Below, piece after piece: positions 45,767 through 54,216 of a DNA stretch of 64,000 bases (position 1 is the first letter of the stretch; the number at the start of each line of letters is the position of its first letter). A program made the position numbers and the translations under genes. Under the pieces are notes generated by a model. The model did not search any database. It had not been told where the DNA came from and was given only the letters and a program-made list of their open reading frames with translations. Source of the stretch: Posidoniimonas corsicana. GTDB lineage: Bacteria > Planctomycetota > Planctomycetia > Pirellulales > Lacipirellulaceae. The DNA lies in assembly GCF_007859765.1 (NCBI RefSeq), contig NZ_SIHJ01000001.1, positions 3,885,156 through 3,949,155 of the forward strand. Direction: 5' to 3'.

Positions 45767-48700
45767 ATGCCAGCCTTCGACCCCGCCAGCCTCCCCGCCC
45801 AGTACGATCACCAGGCCGCCCAGGACAAGTGGTACGCCTACTGGGACGACAAGCAGTACTTCCACGCGGACCCGGCCAGCGACAAGCCGCCGTTCTCGGT
45901 GGTGATCCCGCCGCCCAACGTGACCGGCGCTCTGCACCTGGGGCACGCGCTCAACAACACGCTGCAGGACATCCTCTGCCGCATGCGCCGCATGCAGGGC
46001 TACGAGGTGCTGTGGATGCCCGGCACCGACCACGCCGGCATCGCCACCCAGGCGGTGGTCGAGCGGCGGCTGCTGCAGGAGGAGGGCAAGAGCCGGCACG
46101 ACCTGGGCCGCGAGGGGCTCATCGACCGCATCTGGCAGTGGAAGGAGCAGTACGAGAAGCGGATCACCGGCCAGCTCAAGCAGCTCGGCGCCAGCTGCGA
46201 CTGGGCCCGGCAGTGCTTCACGCTCGACAAGAAACGAGGGCGGGCCGTCAGAGAGACATTTATAAGGCTTTTTTCAGACCCTAATGGGCGCAAGATCTAC
46301 CGCGGCAAGCGGCTGGTGAACTGGGACACGTTCCTGCAGACCGCCGTCAGCGACGACGAGGTGTTCCACGAGGAGGTCAAGGGCCACTTCTGGCACTTCA
46401 AGTATCCGGTGAAGCCTGAGGATCGGAAGCCGGGCGAACCAGAGTTCGTCACGATCGCCACCACGCGGCCGGAGACCATGCTCGGCGACACCGCCGTGGC
46501 TGTGCACCCGGACCCGGCCATGCAGCTCGACAAGGTCGAGGCCGAGTTGAAGGAGAAGCTGGCCGCGGCGCCCGCCAAGGAGAAGCCGCCGATCGAAGCT
46601 CAGCTTGAGGCCCTCGCCGAGCGGCGCGAGTCGAAGCTGCCGCAGCTCGAGCAGCTCCGCGACATGGCCGCCCGCGGCGTGATGCTCAAGCTGCCGCTGA
46701 CCGGTCGCCAGATTCCGCTGATCGCTGACGAGTGGGCCAAGCCCGAGCTCGGCTCTGGCTGCGTGAAGATCACCCCCGCGCACGACGCCAACGACTACGA
46801 GGTGTGGCAGCGCAGTATTTCTGGGGAGGGGCAGTCGATCGGCGCGATCAACATCATGACCACCGAAGGCAAGCTGAACGACAGCGTGCCCCAGAAGTAC
46901 CGCGGCCTGACGATGAAGGACGCGCGGAAGGCGGTGGTCGAGGACCTCACCGAGCTCGGCCTGCACGACCCGGAGACCGACCGCGAGGACCGCGTCATCG
47001 ACCTCGCCCACAGCGACCGCAGCAAGACGCCGATCGAACCGTACCTGGCCGATCAATGGTTTGTAGAGATGGGAAGCCTTGCACAATCTGCGATTGACGC
47101 GCTAGATCAAGATTGCGAACCCGAGGACAAGCTACACTTCCGAATCAGTCCGTCCCGTTATGCCAAAGGGTATGTCGACTGGCTCGCCGAGAAGAGAGAT
47201 TGGCCGGTTGGTCGACAATTGTGGTGGGGACACCGGATCCCAATCTGGTCAGTGACAAAGGAACGGTACGAAGAACGCGGGTTGCCATGGAAGGGCATTG
47301 AGCAAGTCCTAGACTTACTTTCAAAACATCACAATGACGTTCAGATGTCTTGGGACTACCAGGGAGATCGCGTCTTAGTATGTGCATCGGATGATCCAAC
47401 GTCCCCTAACGCTCGCATACTAACTAGCGCGCTGGAAAATGAGTTTGGTTTCGCAAGAGAGGAGGAAGTCCTCGACACCTGGTTCTCCAGCGCCCTGTGG
47501 CCTTACTCCACCATGGGCTGGCCCGAGGAGACCGACCTCCTCAAAAAGTTCTACCCGACCAGCGTGCTGATCACCTCGCGGGACATCCTCACGCTGTGGG
47601 TGGCGCGGATGGTGTTGACGGGCCTATACAACGTCGGCGAGATCCCATTCCACCAGGTGTTTATCCACCCGAAGATCCTCGATGGCTTCGGCGAGACGAT
47701 GTCCAAGTCGAAGGGCAACGGCGTCGACCCGCTGGACGTGATCGACAAGTTCGGCGCCGACGCGCTGCGGTTCGGCATCGCGTACCTCACCACCGAGACG
47801 CAGGACGTCCGCATGCCGGTGGAGTTTGTCTGCCCGCACTGCGACGCCACGATCAAGCAGACCAAGAAGAACCGCGTGCAGCCGCGGGTGAAGTGCGACA
47901 AGTGCGGCGGGGAGTTCCGCACGCAGTGGGCCGAGAAGGAAGAGGACCTGGCGCTCGAGCGCGGCGCTGTGACCAGTGAGAAGTTCGAGCTCGGCCGCAA
48001 CTTCTGCAACAAGCTGTGGAACGCGTCGCGCTTCGCGCTCACCAACCTCCAAGGCTACGAGCCGGGAGCTTCAGCTCCCGGAGAGCTCAAGATCGAGGAC
48101 CGCTGGCTCCTCAGCCGCCTGGCCACGGTCACCCAGAAGGTTACCGAAGCCCTGGACGAGTTCCGCTACGCCGACGCCGCCCGCGAGCTGTACGACTTCG
48201 CCTGGAACGAGTTCTGCAGCTTCTACGTCGAGATGACCAAGGCCCGTTTCGCCAAAGAGGGCCCGGACAAGCAGGTGGCTCAGCGGGTGCTGGCCCACGC
48301 GCTCGACCGGCTGCTGCGGCTGCTGCACCCGATGACGCCGTTCCTGACCGAAGAGGTCTGGCAACTGCTCGGTCGGTTGGCGCCCGAGCGGGGCCTGCCG
48401 ACGCCGGCCACGGCGGAGGAGTCGGTCTGCATCGCGGCGTGGCCCGAGGCGAACACGGCCGACGTCGACGCGACCATCGAGGAGCAGTTCGCCAAGTTCC
48501 AGGCGGTGCTGGGCGCGGTGCGCGAGGTGCGGCAGGGGCAGAACGTGCCGTTCAAGGAGGAGCTGGAGTTCGTGGTCCGCTGCGACGAGGCTTCGGCCGC
48601 GTTGATCGAGCCGATGCAGCCCTACTTCGCCAAGATGGCCAACGCCCGACTGACCGCGATCGGCCCCGACCCGGCCGAGCCCGACATGCCCGCCAGCAAG

Positions 48701-48946
48701 ACCGCCGCCGGCATGGAGGTGCTGGTCGACGTGAGCCGGTTCATCGATGTCGAAGCCGAGAAGACGCGGCTGACGAAGGAGCGGGACAACCTGGCCAAGT
48801 TCACCAAGAGCCTGGAAGGGAAACTCAAGAACGAGAAGTTCGTGAGCAACGCGCCGGCCGAGGTGGTCGAGCAGGAACGCACCAAGCTGGCCGACGCGCA
48901 GGCGCAGCTCGAAGTGGTCGAGAAGGCGCTGAAGAAGCTCGGCTAG
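45767..48946 (+). CDS. valS: Valine--tRNA ligase, long form with zinc-ribbon insert
   Basis: 1059 residues, about 100 more than usual. HIGH motif as NVTGALHLGHALN; editing domain VTIATTRPETMLGDTAVAVHPD followed by a charged insert (KVEAELKEKLAAAPAKEKPPIEAQ); KMSKS as GETMSKSKGNGVDPLD; then an inserted ribbon FVCPHC-N15-VKCDKCGG; the anticodon domain; and a C-terminal coiled coil (FIDVEAEKTRLTKERDNLAKFTKSLEGKL). Bases 47057-47466, and shorter runs near 46229-46292, use AT-rich codons (TTA, CTA, AGA, ATA) foreign to the rest. A perfect palindrome near 48061 adds Pro-Gly-Ala-Ser-Ala-Pro-Gly. Confidence 0.96.
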   Translation: MPAFDPASLPAQYDHQAAQDKWYAYWDDKQYFHADPASDKPPFSVVIPPPNVTGALHLGHALNNTLQDILCRMRRMQGYEVLWMPGTDHAGIATQAVVERRLLQEEGKSRHDLGREGLIDRIWQWKEQYEKRITGQLKQLGASCDWARQCFTLDKKRGRAVRETFIRLFSDPNGRKIYRGKRLVNWDTFLQTAVSDDEVFHEEVKGHFWHFKYPVKPEDRKPGEPEFVTIATTRPETMLGDTAVAVHPDPAMQLDKVEAELKEKLAAAPAKEKPPIEAQLEALAERRESKLPQLEQLRDMAARGVMLKLPLTGRQIPLIADEWAKPELGSGCVKITPAHDANDYEVWQRSISGEGQSIGAINIMTTEGKLNDSVPQKYRGLTMKDARKAVVEDLTELGLHDPETDREDRVIDLAHSDRSKTPIEPYLADQWFVEMGSLAQSAIDALDQDCEPEDKLHFRISPSRYAKGYVDWLAEKRDWPVGRQLWWGHRIPIWSVTKERYEERGLPWKGIEQVLDLLSKHHNDVQMSWDYQGDRVLVCASDDPTSPNARILTSALENEFGFAREEEVLDTWFSSALWPYSTMGWPEETDLLKKFYPTSVLITSRDILTLWVARMVLTGLYNVGEIPFHQVFIHPKILDGFGETMSKSKGNGVDPLDVIDKFGADALRFGIAYLTTETQDVRMPVEFVCPHCDATIKQTKKNRVQPRVKCDKCGGEFRTQWAEKEEDLALERGAVTSEKFELGRNFCNKLWNASRFALTNLQGYEPGASAPGELKIEDRWLLSRLATVTQKVTEALDEFRYADAARELYDFAWNEFCSFYVEMTKARFAKEGPDKQVAQRVLAHALDRLLRLLHPMTPFLTEEVWQLLGRLAPERGLPTPATAEESVCIAAWPEANTADVDATIEEQFAKFQAVLGAVREVRQGQNVPFKEELEFVVRCDEASAALIEPMQPYFAKMANARLTAIGPDPAEPDMPASKTAAGMEVLVDVSRFIDVEAEKTRLTKERDNLAKFTKSLEGKLKNEKFVSNAPAEVVEQERTKLADAQAQLEVVEKALKKLG
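48061..48081. repeat. Palindrome inside valS
   Basis: CCGGGAGCT, two bases, AGCTCCCGG: a perfect 9-bp inverted repeat lying in frame within valS, between the catalytic core and the anticodon-binding domain. It encodes PGASAPG. It resembles an intergenic repeat that landed in a tolerant loop. Confidence 0.55.
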
Positions 48947-48958
48947 GCGCAGGGTTGC

Positions 48959-49099
48959 GGTCGCCAATTCGTAGCACGGCGGTCCCCGCCGTATCCCTGA
49001 CGGCATGACCGTCGGGGCGGATCAGCGGTAAGCGTGTTCGGTGGGCAGCGTGCAACCAAGTTCTCACGGTGGAGGACCACCGTGCTACTATTGGCGACC
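48959..49099. mobile_element. MITE-like element with terminal inverted repeats
   Basis: The left end 48959-48985 begins GGTCGCCAATTC and continues GTAGCACGGCGGTCC; the right end 49074-49099 is GGACCACCGTGCTAC followed by TATTGGCGACC. The arms match nearly throughout apart from one indel and a few substitutions. The 141-bp unit encodes nothing and starts 13 bases after the valS stop. Confidence 0.55.
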
Positions 49100-49465
49100 G
49101 TCTATTAGCTTGTTCCTGCTACTTTGTTGTAGAAACCGGCCACCCTGCGCGGTCGAATGGGGTACTGATCCGCGGTCCGCGCTGCGACAGAGCCGCAGTG
49201 GGCGGTCACTATCACAAGCTGCCTTCGAGTGAGCTACTTTTGTCCCTATGGGCGACACCCCGTGGACAAAAGTCGCCGCTCGCCCAGCAGGAGAAAACTC
49301 GCAAACACTGCTATACCAGAGTGAAACGAGGTTCGGGGCCGGCGATGGGGTCCGACTTTTGTCCCTAAGATTGCGTAGCGCCAAAAGGGACAAAAGTCTG
49401 GGCGAGGGGGCCGAGCGCCGCGACGCTTCCGTCCCAACCACCAACCACCAACCACTAGCCACCAA
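49100..49465. repeat. GACTTTTGTCC hairpin repeats downstream of sthA
   Basis: No gene is supported. ACTTTTGTCC (49236-49245) faces GGACAAAAGT (49264-49273), and GACTTTTGTCCC (49354-49365) faces GGGACAAAAGTC (49387-49398); both are perfect. The stretch ends in ACCACCAACCACTAGCCACC, directly against the sthA stop. Read on the minus strand it has the same order of words as 13583-13860. Confidence 0.65.
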
Positions 49466-50881
49466 CTAGATGTGCGCCAGCTTGTTGAGCCCGTTGTAGG
49501 CCGCGACCTTGTAGCATTCGGCCAGCGTGGGGAAGTTGAACACGTTGTCGACGAAGAACTCGGCGGTGCCGTCTAGCGCCATCACGGCCTGGCCGATGTG
49601 GACCAGCTCGGTGGCGCCGGTGCCGATGATGTGCACGCCGAGCAGCTTGTGGCTGTCCTGGTGGATCAGCATCTTGAGCATGCCCTGGTCGTCGCCGAGC
49701 AGCTGGCAGCGGGCGATCTCGCGGTACTGGGCGATGCCGGCCTCGTAGGGGATGCCGTCGCGGGTGAGCTCTTCCTCGGTGCGGCCGACCATGGAGATTT
49801 CCGGCACCGCGTAGATGCCGAAGGGGAACAGCTCGGTGTTGTAGTTGCGCACGTCGCACACGCCGAACGCGTGGCAGATGGCGCGGCGGCCCTGCTCCAT
49901 GCTGGTGGACGCCAGCGCGGGGAAGCCGATGACGTCGCCCGCGGCGTACACGTGCTCGGCGCTGGTCTGGTAGTGCTCGTTGACGTGCAGGCGTTCGCGG
50001 TCGTCGTACTCGACGCCGACCTGATCCAGGCCGAGCGCGCCGCACACGCCCTGCCGGCCGACGGAGTAGAGCAGCGCCTCGGCGCGGAGGGTCTTGCCGC
50101 TCTCGAGTTGGGCCTCGACGAGCCGCTGCTTCTTGCCGGAGACCGTGGAGTCGACCTCCTGGATGCTCTCGACCTTCTCGCCGAGCCGCAGGGTGATGCC
50201 CTTCTGCCGCATGAAGTACTGGCAGGCGCCGGTGATCTCGTGGTCGAGGAAGCCGAGCACGTCGCTGCGGCCCTCGACCAGCGTGATCCGCACGCCGAGG
50301 GTGGCGAGGATCGTGGCGTACTCGCTGCCGATCACGCCGCCGCCCACCACGATCATGGTCTTGGGGATGCGGTCGAGCTTGAGCAGCTCGTCGGAGGTGA
50401 CGATCGAGTGGCCGTTGAACGGGATGTGGGGCGGCTTGGCCGGGCGGGTGCCGACCGCCACCAGGAACTTCTCGCCCTCGAACTGCTGCAGCCCTTCGGG
50501 GCCGTCGACCTCGACGTGGTTGGGGCCGGTGAACTTCGCCTTGCCCCAGATGAGGTCGACGCCGTTGCGGTCGAACTGGCTGCGGATGATGTCCCACTCG
50601 CGGCGCATCACCTGCTGGGACAGGCTCGCGAGGTCGGACATCGCGATGTCCTGCTTGATGCGGTACGACTGGCCGAACATCCCCTTGCGATTGGCGCCGG
50701 TCAGGTGCAGCACGGCCTCGCGGAGGGCCTTGCTGGGGATGGTGCCGGTGTTGACCTGGGCTCCGCCCAGCACGGCGTTCTTCTCGACGATCGCGACGCT
50801 CTTGCCGAGCTTGGCGGCCTGGATCGCGGCCTTCTGGCCGGCGGGGCCGGTGCCGATAACGATGCAGTCGTACTTCTTCAT
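49466..50881 (-). CDS. sthA: Soluble pyridine nucleotide transhydrogenase
   Basis: 471 residues from the ATG at 50881 (MKKYDCIVIGTGPAGQKAAIQAAKLGKSVAIVEK). The flavoprotein disulfide reductase fold is complete (VVGGGVIGSEYATILATLGVRITLVEG, HVYAAGDVIGFPALASTSMEQGRRA, and GTGATELVHIGQAVMALDGTAEFFVDNVFNFPTLAECYKVAAYNGLN). The redox site reads GGAQVNTGTIPSK, without the two cysteines of lipoamide dehydrogenase, which supports transhydrogenase. It balances NADPH and NADH. Confidence 0.92.
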   Translation of the reverse strand: MKKYDCIVIGTGPAGQKAAIQAAKLGKSVAIVEKNAVLGGAQVNTGTIPSKALREAVLHLTGANRKGMFGQSYRIKQDIAMSDLASLSQQVMRREWDIIRSQFDRNGVDLIWGKAKFTGPNHVEVDGPEGLQQFEGEKFLVAVGTRPAKPPHIPFNGHSIVTSDELLKLDRIPKTMIVVGGGVIGSEYATILATLGVRITLVEGRSDVLGFLDHEITGACQYFMRQKGITLRLGEKVESIQEVDSTVSGKKQRLVEAQLESGKTLRAEALLYSVGRQGVCGALGLDQVGVEYDDRERLHVNEHYQTSAEHVYAAGDVIGFPALASTSMEQGRRAICHAFGVCDVRNYNTELFPFGIYAVPEISMVGRTEEELTRDGIPYEAGIAQYREIARCQLLGDDQGMLKMLIHQDSHKLLGVHIIGTGATELVHIGQAVMALDGTAEFFVDNVFNFPTLAECYKVAAYNGLNKLAHI

Positions 50882-50966
50882 GGCGGGGGCTCGGGGGGAG
50901 GCGGTCGTGAGCAACCGACAGCGTACCAGCCCGGGGGCCAGCGACAAGGGTGATCGGGCGTCGGCG

Positions 50967-52418
50967 CTAGACCCAGCGCAGGGCAAACTGGCACCAGAAC
51001 GCGGCCACCGGCGGCCCCACCAAGCCCGTCAGCAGGCCGGCCAGCAGCAGGTCGCGGGCGGTGAGCCGCTTGGCGCCGTACACGATGGCGTTGGGCGGGG
51101 TGCTGATGGCCAGGCACATGGCGAGCGACGCGCACAGCGCGATCGGCACGACCAGGCGGCCGTCGATCGAGGTGGTGGCGGCCAGCGCCAGCGGCAGCAC
51201 GATGTTGGCCGTGGCCGTGTTGCTCATCAGGTTCGAGAGGACCACGGTCAGGAACCCGAACCCCAACACCATGGCCATCGGCGACAATCCTTCCAGCGGC
51301 AGCTGGGCGACCAGCCAGTCGGCCAGCCCGGTCTCGGCGATCGCGACGCCCAGCGAGAGCCCGCCGGCGATCATCAGCAGGATGTCCCACGACAGGGTGC
51401 GCAGGTCGTCGCCCAGCAGCACGCCCGTGGAGGTCAGCACGCAGATTGGGATGAACGAAACGACCGTTGTCGGGATGCCGTGCCACGGGCTGGTGATCCA
51501 CATCCCGATGGTCGCCACGAACGTGCCGACCACGATCACCTGGCGGAGCGGCGGCACCACGGGCGGCTTGCCCCCGCCGAACGACAGGTTCTCAACCGGC
51601 TTGAACGCTGCCCCGCCGAGGTACGCCGCCGTGAGGTACCCCCAAGACAGCACGAGGATCAACGCGGCGGGCGGCACGGCCAGGATCATCCACTGGGCGA
51701 AGTCGACGCCGTGCTCCGGCGGCATGGCGCCGGAGCCGACCGCCTCGCTCAGCACGCCCGCCGCGATTGCGTTAGGCGGCGTGCCGATCACCGTGCCCAT
51801 GCCGCCGACGTTCGCGCCGAACGCGATCGCCAGCAGTAGGGCTTTGACGAATCGGTCGTCCACGGGACGCGACACAATGAGAGGTCCAAAGACCGCGACC
51901 ATCAGCGTGGCCGTGGCGGTGTTGGACATGAACATCGAGAGCACCGCCGTGATGCTCATCACGCCGACCAGCAGCATGGCGGGCTTGTCGCCGAAGAACC
52001 CGACCGCCCGAAGCGCGAGCCAGCGGTCCAGCCCGGTCTTCTCGGCCGCCGCGGCCAGGCAGAAGCCGCCAAAGAACAACCAGATCAGCGAGCTGCCCCA
52101 CGGCTCGATGAACATCTCCCAGTCCTTGGGGCCGGTGGCGAACACCCCGCCCGGGCGGCCGAGGATGGCGATCTCCAGCCCGATGGCCAGCAGGCTCACG
52201 GCGACCGCCGGGATCGCCTCGGTGACCCACAGCCCGGCCGACAGCACCAGGATGAACAATGCCCAGCGGCCGCCGTCGGTGAGGCCCTCGTGCTCGGGCC
52301 ACACCGCCGCGGCCCAAGCAACCAGAGCGCAGGCGGCCATAGTGGTGATAGTCCACAGGTGCGAGGTCTCGAACAGCCCTAGGATCCGCCGGGCCTGGCG
52401 TCGTGTTTGTGGCATCAT
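50967..52418 (-). CDS. DASS/SLC13-family sodium-coupled anion transporter
   Basis: 483 residues from the ATG at 52418; a GTG 18 bases upstream is an alternative. About eleven to twelve transmembrane helices in two repeats, each with a re-entrant loop carrying SNT (MFMSNTATATLMV and NLMSNTATANIVLPL) and each followed by a T-P-P-N motif (VIGTPPNAIAAG, ISTPPNAIVYG). These bind sodium and a dicarboxylate, citrate or sulfate. The substrate is not determined by what is visible. Confidence 0.9.
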   Translation of the reverse strand: MMPQTRRQARRILGLFETSHLWTITTMAACALVAWAAAVWPEHEGLTDGGRWALFILVLSAGLWVTEAIPAVAVSLLAIGLEIAILGRPGGVFATGPKDWEMFIEPWGSSLIWLFFGGFCLAAAAEKTGLDRWLALRAVGFFGDKPAMLLVGVMSITAVLSMFMSNTATATLMVAVFGPLIVSRPVDDRFVKALLLAIAFGANVGGMGTVIGTPPNAIAAGVLSEAVGSGAMPPEHGVDFAQWMILAVPPAALILVLSWGYLTAAYLGGAAFKPVENLSFGGGKPPVVPPLRQVIVVGTFVATIGMWITSPWHGIPTTVVSFIPICVLTSTGVLLGDDLRTLSWDILLMIAGGLSLGVAIAETGLADWLVAQLPLEGLSPMAMVLGFGFLTVVLSNLMSNTATANIVLPLALAATTSIDGRLVVPIALCASLAMCLAISTPPNAIVYGAKRLTARDLLLAGLLTGLVGPPVAAFWCQFALRWV

Positions 52419-52522
52419 AATCGCCCATGCTAGCACTACACGATCTTGCCGCTAAGGAGGAAAGTCGCCTAACATCCGAGCCGCTCGGAAGTAGGCGCCG
52501 ACGCACGAGATAGAGGAGTTCC

Positions 52523-53170
52523 GTGTCCCCAACCCCACAAACCGAAGCGCCGTCGCCGCTGTCGCTTCAGCGTCTGACCGCGGCGTTCGCGCAGATGCTC
52601 GGCGGCGCCTCCGATGCGCCGGACGAGGCGCCCGCGCCGCCGCCCAGCGCGGTCAGCCCGAAGGGCATCATCGAGGCGATCCTGTTTGTCGGCGCGGAGA
52701 ACGGCCGGCCGCGCACCGCCGAGGAACTCGCGTCCGAGATGCGCGACGTCACGCCCGAGGAGGTCCGCACGGCGGTCGCCGAGCTGAACAACGAGTACCA
52801 GCGTGACGCCGCGCCGTACGAGATCGCCGACCGCGCGGAGGGCTTCCGCCTGCAACTGCGCGAGGACCTGCAGCGTGTGCGGGACAAGTTCTACGGGCGG
52901 GTGAAGGAGGTCCGGCTCTCGCCCAAGGCGCTGGAGGTGCTGTCGGTGGTGGCGTACCGACAGCCAACCACCGCCGCCGCGGTGGACAAACTGCGGGGCG
53001 TGTCGAGCGGGCCGCTGTTGTCGCAACTTGTGCGTCGGGGCCTGCTGCGACGCGAGCTGGCCGGGGAACCGGGCGGGCAGGGTCGGTACTTCACCACCGA
53101 CAGGTTCCTGCAGTTCTTCCGGCTGGACAGCCTGGAGCAGCTGCCCCGCGCCGCCGAGCTGGACGACTAG
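52523..53170 (+). CDS. scpB: Segregation and condensation protein B
   Basis: 215 residues from a GTG with GAGGAG four bases upstream. Two winged-helix domains: GIIEAILFVGAENGRPRTAEELASEM ... and VRLSPKALEVLSVVAYRQPTTAAAVDKLRGVSSGPLLSQLVRRGLLRREL, which is the ScpB signature. It joins SMC and ScpA in chromosome condensation. scpA is not adjacent. A Pro/Ala-rich N-terminal extension of about 45 residues is unusual. Confidence 0.93.
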   Translation: MSPTPQTEAPSPLSLQRLTAAFAQMLGGASDAPDEAPAPPPSAVSPKGIIEAILFVGAENGRPRTAEELASEMRDVTPEEVRTAVAELNNEYQRDAAPYEIADRAEGFRLQLREDLQRVRDKFYGRVKEVRLSPKALEVLSVVAYRQPTTAAAVDKLRGVSSGPLLSQLVRRGLLRRELAGEPGGQGRYFTTDRFLQFFRLDSLEQLPRAAELDD

Positions 53171-53482
53171 CCGCCAGCCACCCATCCACCGCAACGCGAG
53201 CACTCAAAACAACTTAGGCCGAGCCCTCCGCCCTTCGCACCCGGCGGATGCGGGTTTGGCGCCAGTGGCGGGGCTTGATGCCCGGGGCGGTTCTTGGCAC
53301 AAAGGGATGACCCAGGCCGCGACTCGCGGCCCTTTTTTTCGACCCGCGAGAACGCCCCAGCCGGCCCACCGGCGCCCCAACACGACCCTTCTTCGCGCCG
53401 CACAGGGGCGCAGCGTGCCGGAGACGGCTTGCCCGCACGCCGCCGCGACCGACCGCCCCCTCGCCCGCCCGCTCTCCAGGTC
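53171..53482. other. Gap between scpB and rpe; possible small RNA ending in a terminator
   Basis: 312 bases without a supported protein. Bases 53215-53314 hold several GC-rich inverted pairs (for example TCCGCC with GGCGGA near 53230-53254). This is followed by a strong terminator at 53315, leaving a further 143 bases to rpe. The length and the well-formed terminator are compatible with a small RNA or with the 3' UTR of scpB; I cannot tell which. Confidence 0.35.
53315..53339 (+). terminator. Intrinsic terminator between scpB and rpe
   Basis: GGCCGCG, loop ACT, CGCGGCC: a perfect 7-bp stem, then C and seven T residues. Confidence 0.85.
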
Positions 53483-54193
53483 ATGCCCAACTTTCGCAAC
53501 AGAGAATCCGTCCGCGCCTCGCTGGGCAGCCGCTCGCCGGTGCTGATGCCGTCGCTGCTGGCGTGCGACTTCGCCAACCTCCAGCAGGAAATCCGGGACA
53601 TCGAGGCCACCGGCGTCCACGGGCTGCACCTGGACGTGATGGACGGGCACTTCGTGCCGAACCTGTCGTTCGGGCTGCCGGTGATCGAGGCCATCCGCGC
53701 GGTGACAGACCTGCCGCTGGACGTGCACCTGATGATCGACAACCCGGCGGAGTACGCGGCCCGCTACCGGGACGCCGGCGCCGACTGCATTACGGTCCAC
53801 GCCGAGGTGCTCGACGACCCGCGGCCGCTGCTCGATGAAATCCGCGAGTCCGGCGCCATGGCCGGCCTGTCGCTGAACCCGCCCACGCCGCTCGAGACGA
53901 TCCTCCCCGCCCTGCCCCACTGCGACCTGGTGCTCGTGATGAGCGTGATGCCCGGATTCGGCGGGCAGGAGTTCGACCCGGTCGCCCTCGAGAAGCTGAG
54001 CCGCCTGCGCGACGACCCAGCCTGCGACGCGTTGCTCGAGGTCGACGGCGGTGTGAACCCGTCGACCATCGCCGACTGCGTGCGGGCGGGGGCCGACCTG
54101 CTGGTCGCGGGCACGGCGGTGTTTGGAGCGGACGACTACCAGCAACGCGTTGATTCGCTCAACCAGCTGGCCCGCTCGGGCCGCGACGGCTGA
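53483..54193 (+). CDS. rpe: Ribulose-phosphate 3-epimerase
   Basis: 236 residues from ATG 53483 (MPNFRNRESVRASLGSRSPVLMPSLLACDFANL). A TIM barrel with the metal and catalytic residues in LHLDVMDGHFVPNLSFGLPVIEAIR, LDVHLMID, VLVMSVMPGFGGQEF and LLEVDGGVNPSTI. It interconverts ribulose 5-phosphate and xylulose 5-phosphate. The frame is open upstream but lacks a signal there; AGG seven bases before this ATG supports it. Confidence 0.94.
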   Translation: MPNFRNRESVRASLGSRSPVLMPSLLACDFANLQQEIRDIEATGVHGLHLDVMDGHFVPNLSFGLPVIEAIRAVTDLPLDVHLMIDNPAEYAARYRDAGADCITVHAEVLDDPRPLLDEIRESGAMAGLSLNPPTPLETILPALPHCDLVLVMSVMPGFGGQEFDPVALEKLSRLRDDPACDALLEVDGGVNPSTIADCVRAGADLLVAGTAVFGADDYQQRVDSLNQLARSGRDG

Positions 54194-54216
54194 GCCGCCT
54201 CCTCAGGAAACCATGA

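Noticed and set aside
53204-54145. Minus-strand frame over rpe
   Set aside because: His/Arg-rich shadow of the plus-strand rpe gene, which has all epimerase motifs.
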